Below are positions 1 to 5,810 of a stretch of 6,960 bases of DNA, one piece after another. Position numbers and translations under genes: made by a program. Below the pieces are notes generated by a model. The model made no database searches. It saw nothing but the letters and a program-made list of their open reading frames with translations, and was not told where the DNA came from. Numbering within the stretch: position 1 is the first letter of the stretch; each line of letters opens with the position of its first letter. The stretch comes from Fimbriimonadales bacterium (GTDB taxonomy: Bacteria > Armatimonadota > Fimbriimonadia > Fimbriimonadales > GBS-DC): contig JAOAES010000258.1 of NCBI GenBank assembly GCA_026416655.1, positions 1-6,960 on the forward strand, read 5' to 3'.

Positions 1-879
1 GGGCGAGGTGGCGATAATCTGCGCCGCTTGCTGTAGTCCTCGCGCGAAGGGGTCGTTGGCGTACTGCGCGTTCGGCTGGTAATTGCGGATGCGTTCACGC
101 AGCTGCTCCATCGCCTCCAGCGCAGTGCGGGTGGACTGGCGTACGACGGTCGCCGGGCTGTCCATCTTGCGCTCCTCCGCCTGGCTGAGGCTCTTGAGCG
201 TGCGCTCCAGTTCCGGGTCGCGCGTCATCACCTGCAGGTCGGTCAGGCTCGCGAAGCAGGGAACCTGCGCCTTTTTGCCGTGCAGCGCGATGGGCAGCTC
301 CTGCGTGAAGCTAATCGCCATCACGGGGTTCGCCGCAGCGTCGGTCAGCGTGTCCAGATACTTGCCCAGCCATCCGTAGCGACTGTGTCCGTCGGGGTCG
401 GCGGTCTGCCAGATTTCCATCGAGCGGAAGTGCGAGCGGTTCGGGTTCGGGTAGCCGACATTCTGCAGGATGGCAAGCGCGCGCTGCTCGTAAAGCGGTT
501 TCAACGGCGCGAGCGCAGGGTGAAGCCCGAGCCGCTCATCGAGGGGAACCGCCTGCGCTTCGGGAATGGCGAGCGTGGGGCGGGACTGATAGTACAGCTC
601 GTCGCGATACGGGATGACCGTGTTCAGCCCGTCGTTGCCGCCGGTGAGTTGCAGCACCACGAGGATATGGTCGTTGGGCAGTTTCTCGCCCTTGCGCAGG
701 CGTTGGGCGTCGGCGTGGGCGATTTGCGCCAGCCATGGGGGCGCAGCCAGCCCCACTGCGACGAGCGTTAAGCCCGCCTTCAGAAACTGGCGGCGCGACA
801 TCTCCGCCGCCCAGAACTCGCCTGCCGCATGCTCACACAGCGGCGCACCCTGCTCCCGTTGTTCCTCGCGCTCCTGCAT
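1..879 (-). CDS. DUF1501 family Tat-exported protein (5' part, runs off the left edge)
   Basis: This is the N-terminal 293 codons of a DUF1501 protein; the frame is still open at base 1, and full-length members are usually about 400-450 residues. After a charged 26-residue leader comes a twin-arginine export signal: SRRQFLK at residues 28-34, a hydrophobic stretch at about 35-51 and a likely cleavage site near A54-A58. This points to folded export by the Tat pathway. The family hallmark LTGGNDGLNTV lies at 78-88. DUF1501 proteins are related to the sulfatase/alkaline phosphatase fold, but their reaction is not established, so I assign no activity. The ATG at 879 is preferred over the internal Met27 because GGAGG sits 5 nt upstream of it and a TATAAT box lies just before that. 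The gene follows rplK with a 112-nt gap and is probably transcribed separately. DUF1501 genes often sit beside DUF1800 genes; none is visible here. Confidence 0.88.
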   Translation of the reverse strand, partial: MQEREEQREQGAPLCEHAAGEFWAAEMSRRQFLKAGLTLVAVGLAAPPWLAQIAHADAQRLRKGEKLPNDHILVVLQLTGGNDGLNTVIPYRDELYYQSRPTLAIPEAQAVPLDERLGLHPALAPLKPLYEQRALAILQNVGYPNPNRSHFRSMEIWQTADPDGHSRYGWLGKYLDTLTDAAANPVMAISFTQELPIALHGKKAQVPCFASLTDLQVMTRDPELERTLKSLSQAEERKMDSPATVVRQSTRTALEAMEQLRERIRNYQPNAQYANDPFARGLQQAAQIIATSP

Positions 880-895
880 CGTCGCCTCCAGAAGT

Positions 896-901
896 ATTAT
901 A
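896..901 (-). promoter_or_regulatory. -10 promoter box for the DUF1501 gene
   Basis: A perfect TATAAT reads on the minus strand and ends 16 nt before the ATG at 879. No convincing -35 box is present at 16-19 nt upstream (the best hexamer is CTCAAG). Initiation about 7 nt downstream would put the GGAGG ribosome binding site almost at the RNA 5' end. The rest of the 880-991 gap shows only weak inverted repeats and no T-tract terminator. Confidence 0.5.
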
Positions 902-991
902 GCCTACACGGCGAGCGTCTTGAGGGTTTCACTCAATAGACGCCCCGTGCAGGAATTTGTTCTACTGCCCTGCAGGCGACGAAGAGGGTAC

Positions 992-1417
992 TTAATCGAC
1001 TATTTCCACGCCCATCGAGCGCGCTGTGCCAGCGATAATCCGCATCGCCGCTTCTACATCGTTGGCGTTCAGGTCGGGCATCTTGCGTTCGGCAATCTCC
1101 CGCAGCTGCTGGCGCGTGATTCTACCGACCTTGTTGCGCAACGGGTTCGACGAACCGGTCTGAATGCCTGCCGCCTGTTTTATGAGATCCGACGCCAGCG
1201 GCTGCTTCACGATGAAGGTGAAGGTGCGGTCTTTGTAGACCGTAATCTCCACCGGCAGTGTGGAGCCTTTCAAGCTGGCGGTGCGCTCGTTGAACGCCTT
1301 CACAAACTCCATGATGTTCACGCCCGCTTGACCGAGCGCGGGACCCACGGGGGGCGCAGGGGTCGCCGCGCCTGCAGGCAAGTTGAGCTTCACCACATTA
1401 ATTACTTCTTTCGCCAT
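992..1417 (-). CDS. rplK: 50S ribosomal protein L11
   Basis: L11 binds the GTPase-associated region of 23S rRNA, forms the base of the L7/L12 stalk and takes part in factor-dependent GTP hydrolysis and the stringent response. At 141 aa it has the standard bacterial length. The N-terminal domain carries the proline-rich segment TPAPPVGPALGQ (residues 19-30) and the GVNIMEF motif (32-38). The C-terminal rRNA-binding domain carries RKMPDLNAND (111-120) and GTARSMG (130-136), which are family signatures. The ATG has an AGGAGG site 8 nt upstream that overlaps the nusG stop codon, so translation is probably coupled to nusG. The usual next gene, rplA (L1), does not follow; a DUF1501 gene does. Confidence 0.98.
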   Translation of the reverse strand: MAKEVINVVKLNLPAGAATPAPPVGPALGQAGVNIMEFVKAFNERTASLKGSTLPVEITVYKDRTFTFIVKQPLASDLIKQAAGIQTGSSNPLRNKVGRITRQQLREIAERKMPDLNANDVEAAMRIIAGTARSMGVEIVD

Positions 1418-1429
1418 AACTAACGCCTC

Positions 1430-1969
1430 CTACGAGATTTTCTCAACCTGATCGACTTCCAGTTCCACGGGCGTCTCGCGCCCGAAGATGTTAATCAGAA
1501 TCTTCACCTTGCTGCGTTCGGGGTCGACGCTCTCTACCTTGCCGTTGAAATCGGCGAACGCGCCCTCGATCACGCGCACGGTATCGCCCGGCGAGAACGC
1601 GATGCGCGGACGTTCCTTGCTCTCGATAATCGAACGCTTGATTTCGTCTACCTCTTCAGGTGAGAGGGGCACAGGTTTGCCGCCCGATTCCACAAAGCCC
1701 GTTACGCCCGGCGTGGTGCGCACGAGTGTCCATGTCTCGTCGTCCAGAATCATCTCCACCAGCACATAGCCAGGGAACACGCGCCGCGTGACGGTCTGTT
1801 TCTTCCCACCTTTGGTGCGCACCTCTTGCTCGGTAGGGATTAGCACTTGAAAGATTCGGTCGTCCATGCCCTGCGCCTTTGCGCGTTTCTCGATGGCGAG
1901 CTTGACCTTGCTCTCGTGTCCCACGAGGGTGCGCACTACATACCAGGCTGTTCGTGCGAACGTGGTCAT
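1430..1969 (-). CDS. nusG: Transcription termination/antitermination factor NusG
   Basis: NusG binds the clamp of RNA polymerase with its NGN domain and couples transcription to Rho or to ribosomal protein S10 through its KOW domain. The 179-aa length is typical. The NGN domain covers about residues 8-107, with the start WYVVRT (9-14) and the FPGYVLVEM segment (65-73). The KOW domain covers about 126-178, with GDTVRV at 128-133 and FNGKV at 141-145, and the protein ends with the usual VEKI tail. There is no long insert between the domains of the kind some thermophile NusGs carry. The ATG at 1969 has AAGGAG 8 nt upstream, overlapping the secE stop codon, so secE and nusG are tightly coupled. 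Confidence 0.98.
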   Translation of the reverse strand: MTTFARTAWYVVRTLVGHESKVKLAIEKRAKAQGMDDRIFQVLIPTEQEVRTKGGKKQTVTRRVFPGYVLVEMILDDETWTLVRTTPGVTGFVESGGKPVPLSPEEVDEIKRSIIESKERPRIAFSPGDTVRVIEGAFADFNGKVESVDPERSKVKILINIFGRETPVELEVDQVEKIS

Positions 1970-1981
1970 AGGCGATACTCC

Positions 1982-2221
1982 TTAGCGTACTCCCCGCACC
2001 CACTGGTCGATCTGGTGCGTGAGGTAGGTCAGCGCGGTGTCCCACAGAGCGAACCAGACGGCGACCACCAGCACGAAGCCGATAACCACCAGCATCATCT
2101 GGGTCGTCTCTTCGGGCGTGGGTTTGACCACGCGGCGCAACTCCGCCACGATATCGTGGAACCAGTTGCGCATCCGAGCAATCAGTCCCGGGCGTTCCGT
2201 TTGCGTTTTGAGCGATGCCAT
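1982..2221 (-). CDS. secE: Preprotein translocase subunit SecE
   Basis: SecE is the small essential clamp of the SecYEG channel in the inner membrane. This 79-aa protein is the short, single-span form: a cytoplasmic amphipathic segment (about residues 14-30), a conserved hinge at 27-39 and one membrane helix at about 42-62. Position directly before nusG confirms the call. In the hinge, the common 'WPT' motif reads KPT (residues 33-35), so the usual tryptophan is absent. The ATG is preceded by GGAGAGG with a 10-nt spacer. A putative TATACT box lies 45 nt upstream, so secE-nusG-rplK probably has its own promoter. The tRNA-Trp and rpmG genes often found upstream of secE are not here. Confidence 0.95.
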   Translation of the reverse strand: MASLKTQTERPGLIARMRNWFHDIVAELRRVVKPTPEETTQMMLVVIGFVLVVAVWFALWDTALTYLTHQIDQWVRGVR

Positions 2222-2266
2222 CGTTTCTTCGCCTCTCCGTCGTCAGGTTTGCGCGTCCGAGCGAGT

Positions 2267-2272
2267 AGTATA
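2267..2272 (-). promoter_or_regulatory. Putative -10 box for secE-nusG-rplK
   Basis: TATACT (5 of 6 matches to consensus) lies in the 96-nt gap between xylA and secE. The best -35 candidate is TGTACA at a long 19-nt spacing, so the promoter is plausible, not certain. Predicted initiation near 2260 gives a leader of about 40 nt. In this bacterial gene order a promoter before secE is common. Confidence 0.45.
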
Positions 2273-2317
2273 CCTGATTCGCGCGGCGTAATGTACACCG
2301 CTGCGGCGGAGAGGTGT

Positions 2318-3481
2318 TCAGCGCACGCCCAGCAGCAGCTCCATCGTCAACTGGTCTAACTTCTCGTAATGGTAGCCTTGTGCGCCCAGCGCAGCGCGGT
2401 CGAACGGATGCGCTTTGAGCCACGCGGCGTTCTCGCGCGAATAGTGCATGCGCTCCTGCAGCTCCACATCCCACTGCCGAATCTGGCTCAAGAGTTCCTG
2501 AATCTCGGGGTCCTGGTTGAACCGCTCGGCTTTCTCCTTCAGGATGAGGTAGGTGCGCATGCAGCCTTTGGCGAACTCCCATACGCCCTCTTCGTCTTCA
2601 GTGCGGTAGGCGTGGGCGTCGAAGTGGCGGGGACCGTTGTAGCCGTTGTCTTCCAGCAGTTTCACGAGGAAGAACGCGCCCTTGATGTCCTCCGCGCCGA
2701 AGCGGAAGTCCTGGTCATAGCGCGTGAGTTTTTGCGCGTTCAGGTCAATATGGAACAGTTTGTTGCGTTCGATGGCTTGCGCGACGGCGTGCGTGAAGTT
2801 CAGCCCTGCCATATGCTCGTGCGCCACTTCGGGGTTCACGCCGCACATGCTGGGGTCGTCCAGCGTTTCGATGAACGCCAGCATTGCGCCGACAGTGGGC
2901 AGGAAGATGTCGCCGCGTGGCTCGTTCGGTTTCGGCTCCAGCGCGAACTTGAGGGAGTAGCCCTGATCCTTCACATAGTGGATCAGGAAGTTCATACATT
3001 CGCGATACCACTGCAGTGCCTGCACGGGGTCTTTGGCGGCGTCGGTTTCGGTACCCTCGCGCCCGCCCCAGAACACATAGATTTCCGCGCCGAGTTCGAC
3101 GGCGAGGTCAATCGCGTGCATCGATTTTTGCAGGGCGTAGGCGCGCACTTTCGGGTCATTGCTGGTGAACGCGCCGTCTTTGAAGGCGGGGTCGCTGAAC
3201 AGGTTGGTTGTGCCCATCACAAGGCGCATATTGTGGTCGTGCAGCGCCTGCTTGAACTCGCGTACGATGCGGTCGCGCTCGGCGGGCGTGGCATCGATGG
3301 GGACGAGGTCGTTATCGTGCAGGTTCACGCCCCACGCGCCCAGCTCGGCGAGTTTCTGCACGATGCGTGTCGGGGGAATACGCGGGCGCACCGGTTCGCC
3401 GAACGGGTCGCGCCCGATATTGCCTACGGTCCATAGCCCGAACGTGAACTTATGCTCTGGCTTCGGCGTGTAGTCGCTCAT
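2318..3481 (-). CDS. xylA: Xylose isomerase, class I (Thermus/actinobacterial type)
   Basis: It interconverts D-xylose and D-xylulose (and glucose/fructose) using two divalent metal ions in a TIM barrel, feeding the pentose phosphate pathway. Residues matching the Streptomyces/Actinoplanes active site are all present, shifted by one: H55 and D58 (NLHDND), W138, E182 and K184 (EPKPNEPRGD), E218 and H221, D246 (HIDLN), D256 and D258 (YDQDFRFG) and D288 (HFDAHA). The 387-aa length fits the short class I type, without the N-terminal extension of class II. An in-frame GTG at 3490 is rejected: AGAGG at 3490-3494 is 8 nt before the ATG at 3481 but abuts that GTG. No xylulokinase, transporter or XylR-like gene is adjacent; the gene sits alone between pheS and secE. 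It is catalytically intact on sequence grounds. Confidence 0.97.
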   Translation of the reverse strand: MSDYTPKPEHKFTFGLWTVGNIGRDPFGEPVRPRIPPTRIVQKLAELGAWGVNLHDNDLVPIDATPAERDRIVREFKQALHDHNMRLVMGTTNLFSDPAFKDGAFTSNDPKVRAYALQKSMHAIDLAVELGAEIYVFWGGREGTETDAAKDPVQALQWYRECMNFLIHYVKDQGYSLKFALEPKPNEPRGDIFLPTVGAMLAFIETLDDPSMCGVNPEVAHEHMAGLNFTHAVAQAIERNKLFHIDLNAQKLTRYDQDFRFGAEDIKGAFFLVKLLEDNGYNGPRHFDAHAYRTEDEEGVWEFAKGCMRTYLILKEKAERFNQDPEIQELLSQIRQWDVELQERMHYSRENAAWLKAHPFDRAALGAQGYHYEKLDQLTMELLLGVR

Positions 3482-3489
3482 CAGACTCA

Positions 3490-3503
3490 CCTCTTGTTAG
3501 AGG
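3490..3503 (-). promoter_or_regulatory. Possible hairpin covering the xylA ribosome binding site
   Basis: On the minus strand CCTCT-AACA-AGAGG forms a 5-bp stem with a 4-nt loop. Its 3' arm is exactly the Shine-Dalgarno sequence used by xylA (ATG at 3481). The stem is short, so any effect on translation would be modest; I infer only that the site could be partly hidden. Confidence 0.35.
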
Positions 3504-3560
3504 GTTCGGCGCGGGGAGTGGGGTTCCTGCCAAGAGAGGCAGCCCGGGCATTCTCGCATC

Positions 3561-4565
3561 CTACAGAATCGGGAACTGTTCCAGGAAGCGCAGGTCGTTC
3601 TCCAGAAACAGGCGCAGGTCGTCCACGCCGTATTGGAGCATCGGGATGCGCTCGATGCCCAGCCCGAAGGCGAAGCCGCTGTAGCGTTCCGTGTCGATGC
3701 CGTAGCGCTCCAGAATGTTGGGATGAATCAGCCCTGCGCCGCCGAGTTCGAGCCAGCCGCCCTTCCACGAGATAGCGAAGTCCACACCAGGCTCCACGAA
3801 CGGGAAGAAGTCAGGGCGGAAGCGCACACGCACCTCTGAGCCGAACATAAGTTGCGCGAACTGCGTCAGCACGCCTTTCAGGTGCGCCATGCTGACGCCC
3901 TCGTCCACCATGAAGGCGTCTACCTGGTGGAAGGTATGTGAGTGAGTGGCGTCCACATTCTCGTAGCGGTAGCAGCGTCCGATGATGGCGATGCGCAGGG
4001 GCAGCTGTCGCTCGCCGCGTTGGAGTTGTTCGAAGATGCGCCCCTGAATACTGGTGGTCTGGGTGCGCATCAGGTAGCCCGGCGCGATATGGAACGAGTT
4101 CTGCTCGTCCATTGCGGGGTGGTCTTCGGGGTAGTTGAGTGCGCCGAAGTTGTAGCGGAACTCTTCGAGGTCGTAGCCGTCCACGAACTCGAAGCCGAGT
4201 CCTGTGAGCGCGGCTTTCACGCGGCGCATGGTGAGCGTTAGCGGATGCAGGCGGGCGGGGCGCAGCGGGGTTCCGGGCAGGGTGACATCCAGGCGTTCCG
4301 CTTCGATGCGTCGGGCGATTTCGGCTTGCTCCAGTTCGGTGCGTCGCTCGGCGAAGCGTTGCTCCAGCTGCTCGCGGGCGGCGTTCACCTGTTGTCCGAA
4401 GGCGGGACGCTCCTCCGGGGGGAGACTGCCCACCTGGCGCAGCAGCTGGCTTATCGCGCCCTTCTTACCGAGATAGCGTGTCTCCACCTCCTGCAGTTCG
4501 GAGGTGGAGGTCGCCTGCGCAATCGCCTGCTCTGCTTCCGCTAAGATTTGTTGAATGGATTTCAT
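3561..4565 (-). CDS. pheS: Phenylalanyl-tRNA synthetase alpha subunit
   Basis: PheS is the catalytic alpha chain of the (alpha-beta)2 enzyme that charges tRNA-Phe. The 334-aa protein has an N-terminal helical coiled coil for tRNA binding (about residues 1-90) and a class II synthetase core: motif 1 region near HPLT (107-110), motif 2 GRCYRYENVDATHSHTFHQ (196-214) and motif 3 GFAFGLGIER (297-306). The common GPEIE-type segment reads GYDLEE (130-135), and the usual LRTHTSPVQ reads MRTQTTSIQ (166-174), so it is a divergent member. The start at 4565 is chosen from the family N-terminus; an upstream in-frame start at 4598 would be encoded by repeat DNA. The ribosome binding site is weak (GAGAG, close to the ATG). 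pheT is not downstream, so the beta subunit must be encoded elsewhere. Confidence 0.95.
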   Translation of the reverse strand: MKSIQQILAEAEQAIAQATSTSELQEVETRYLGKKGAISQLLRQVGSLPPEERPAFGQQVNAAREQLEQRFAERRTELEQAEIARRIEAERLDVTLPGTPLRPARLHPLTLTMRRVKAALTGLGFEFVDGYDLEEFRYNFGALNYPEDHPAMDEQNSFHIAPGYLMRTQTTSIQGRIFEQLQRGERQLPLRIAIIGRCYRYENVDATHSHTFHQVDAFMVDEGVSMAHLKGVLTQFAQLMFGSEVRVRFRPDFFPFVEPGVDFAISWKGGWLELGGAGLIHPNILERYGIDTERYSGFAFGLGIERIPMLQYGVDDLRLFLENDLRFLEQFPIL

Positions 4566-4571
4566 CGCTCT

Positions 4572-4685
4572 CGTGGCTTGGGCGTCCCGCCCAAGCAAAA
4601 CCCTACGAGCGAGACGCTCGTGCTACCCAGCGTGGCTTGGGCGGCTCGCCCAAGCAAAACCCTACGAGCGAGACGCTCGTGCTAC
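4572..4685. repeat. Tandem pair of hairpin-rich REP-like repeats (59-bp period)
   Basis: Two copies of a 55-bp core (4572-4626 and 4631-4685) start 59 bp apart and match at 53 of 55 positions. Each copy has two perfect hairpins: a 9-bp stem GCTTGGGCG/CGCCCAAGC with a 3-nt loop, and a 7-bp stem ACGAGCG/CGCTCGT with loop AGA, separated by AAAACCCT. Both mismatches between copies fall in the 3-nt loop of the first hairpin. The pair fills almost the whole gap between rplT and pheS and covers the rplT stop codon. I recognise the style as a dispersed intergenic repeat that yields spurious 'RDARAT' peptides in several phyla; that link is from memory. Mobilisation and function are unknown. Confidence 0.9.
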
Positions 4686-5032
4686 GAGGGGCGTACCGAG
4701 TCCACAAGCATCTTGAACGCTTCGGGGTCGTGGATTGCCATCTCCGAGAGTTGTTTGCGGTTGATTTCGATTCCCCGCTCGCTCAGTGCGTGGATGAACT
4801 CGTGATAGCGAATGCCGTTTAGTCGGCACGCCGCGTTGATGCGGGTAATCCACAGCCTGCGAAAATCGCGTTTGCGTTGCCGTCGGTCGCGATAGGCGTA
4901 CTGCAGCGACTTCATCACCTGTTCGTTCGCCTTACGGAACAGGCGGCTCTTTGCGCCGTAGTAGCCTTCTGCCAGTTTGAGTATCTTCTTGTGGCGACGG
5001 CGGGTTACCGTTCCACCTTTCACTCGCGCCAT
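4682..5032 (-). CDS. rplT: 50S ribosomal protein L20
   Basis: L20 is an early-assembly protein of the large subunit that binds 23S rRNA; in enterobacteria and bacilli it also represses its own operon. The 116-aa length is normal. The basic N-terminal tail begins MARVKGG, followed by RRRHKKILKLAEGYYG (12-27), and the globular domain carries WITRINAACR and the terminal GIEINRKQLSEMAI segment. The ATG at 5032 has AAGGAGGAG 8 nt upstream, overlapping the rpmI stop codon. The protein ends DSVRPS; the stop codon and one base of the last serine codon lie inside repeat copy 2, so the present C-terminus may have been set by the repeat arriving there. Confidence 0.97.
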   Translation of the reverse strand: MARVKGGTVTRRRHKKILKLAEGYYGAKSRLFRKANEQVMKSLQYAYRDRRQRKRDFRRLWITRINAACRLNGIRYHEFIHALSERGIEINRKQLSEMAIHDPEAFKMLVDSVRPS

Positions 5033-5047
5033 AGTCGTTTCTCCTCC

Positions 5048-5251
5048 TTACTTGCCTGCTAAAAGGCGATTGATGCGCTTGTACTCGCCCTTGAAGAGTT
5101 CGTCTTCCAGGTCGAGTCGGCGTTTGCGTGCGGGCGACTTACTCAGGAACAGGTGGCTGTTCCCGGCTTTCTTGTGCATCAGTTTGCCCGTCGCTGTGCG
5201 CTTGAACCGTTTGGCGGCGGTTTTGCTCGTCTTCATTTTGCTCTTCGACAT
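5048..5251 (-). CDS. rpmI: 50S ribosomal protein L35
   Basis: L35 is a small, very basic protein of the large ribosomal subunit. This 67-aa protein shows the family pattern: MKTSKTAAKRFK near the start (residues 6-17), TGKLMHKKAGNSHL (21-34) and the KSPARKRRL segment (38-46). The ATG at 5251 is chosen because AAGGAGG lies 8 nt upstream and because the longer frame back to 5317 adds 22 residues unlike any L35. The gene starts inside infC: its first 113 nt are also read in another frame as the end of the IF3 gene. Its stop codon overlaps the rplT ribosome binding site, so all three genes look translationally coupled. Confidence 0.96.
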   Translation of the reverse strand: MSKSKMKTSKTAAKRFKRTATGKLMHKKAGNSHLFLSKSPARKRRLDLEDELFKGEYKRINRLLAGK

Positions 5252-5810
5252 GCGTTGAACCTCCTTCGCTTGGCGGCGCAGGTTTCGGCTTCGCGGCGGG
5301 CTTCTTGGCGGGGGCAATCACCATCACCATCTGCCTGCCGTCCATGCCAGGTTGTTTTTCGATGACGCCGTGTTCCTCCAGCGCCGTCGCTATCTTTCGC
5401 AGCAGCTGCTCGGCGACTTGAGGTCGTCCGAACTCGCGGCTGCGGAAGATGACCACGAATTTTACCTTATCGCCATCTTCGAGAAACTCGATGGCGTTGC
5501 GGATTTTGGTCTCGATGTCGTGCGCGCCGATGGCGGGGCGGAGGCGAATCGTTTTCACATCCCCACCTTTTTGTTTTTTCTTGGCTTCCTTCGCCAGTTT
5601 CTCCTGCTCGTAGCGGTAGCGCCCGTAATCCAGAATGCGACACACGGGCGGGTTCGCCGTCGGCGCAACTTCGACTAAGTCCAGACCTTTATCCTGAGCG
5701 ATTTTGAGGGCGCGGCGGATATGCATCACGCCCAGCTGCTTGCCGTCTACATCGATGACCCGCACTTCTTTGGCGCGGATGCGATTATTGATTCTCAGTT
5801 CCTTCTGAAT
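5139..5810 (-). CDS. infC: Translation initiation factor IF-3, AUU start, with C-terminal tail
   Basis: IF3 binds the 30S subunit, prevents premature 50S joining and proofreads start codon choice. No ATG is suitable; the family N-terminus (QKELRINNRIRAKEV) begins right after an ATT at 5808-5810, with AAGGGGG 8 nt upstream. AUU starts are the classic autoregulatory starts of infC. From there the protein is 223 aa: N-domain about 1-75 with NPPVCRILDYG (54-64), a lysine-rich linker, and C-domain about 83-170 ending MVIAPAKK. Residues 171-223 form an extra Pro/Lys then Gln/Glu-rich tail, of which the last 37 overlap rpmI. IF3 usually ends near residue 170-180. Only 20 nt separate infC from the tlpA-like gene, leaving no room for an L20-type leader. 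The core call is secure; the start codon rests on homology. Confidence 0.93.
   Translation of the reverse strand: MQKELRINNRIRAKEVRVIDVDGKQLGVMHIRRALKIAQDKGLDLVEVAPTANPPVCRILDYGRYRYEQEKLAKEAKKKQKGGDVKTIRLRPAIGAHDIETKIRNAIEFLEDGDKVKFVVIFRSREFGRPQVAEQLLRKIATALEEHGVIEKQPGMDGRQMVMVIAPAKKPAAKPKPAPPSEGGSTHVEEQNEDEQNRRQTVQAHSDGQTDAQESREQPPVPE

Noticed and set aside
948..974. Terminator hairpin after rplK (TGCAGG/CCTGCA, 15-nt loop)
   Set aside because: The stem is 6 bp with a long loop and is followed by a GC-rich sequence with no T run; a nearby 5-bp stem at 920-936 is equally weak.
614..1423. 269-codon plus-strand open frame
   Set aside because: It runs antisense across the DUF1501 start, the intergenic gap and all of rplK, shows no recognisable domain, and reflects GC-rich codon bias on the opposite strand.
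1656..2582. 308-codon minus-strand open frame across xylA, secE and nusG
   Set aside because: It overlaps three well-identified genes in another frame and has low-complexity Arg/Gly/Ala-rich content.
2369..3436. 355-codon plus-strand open frame
   Set aside because: It is wholly antisense to xylA, which has every catalytic residue; it is a shadow frame.
3482..3490. GTG at 3490 as the xylA start
   Set aside because: The AGAGG site directly abuts this GTG, while the ATG at 3481 is at the right distance and gives the family N-terminus.
4601..4681. Intrinsic terminator between rplT and pheS
   Set aside because: The 7-bp hairpin is followed on the transcript by AGGG and only four T residues, and the 9-bp hairpin has no T run, so I do not call termination.
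4572..4689. Possible mini CRISPR array
   Set aside because: There are only two units, joined by a 4-bp remainder with no spacer, and each unit has two hairpins; no cas gene is present.
4478..4822. Plus-strand open frames containing 'RDARAT'-like peptides
   Set aside because: They are translations of the two REP-like repeats and the antisense of pheS and rplT; such peptides are annotation artefacts.
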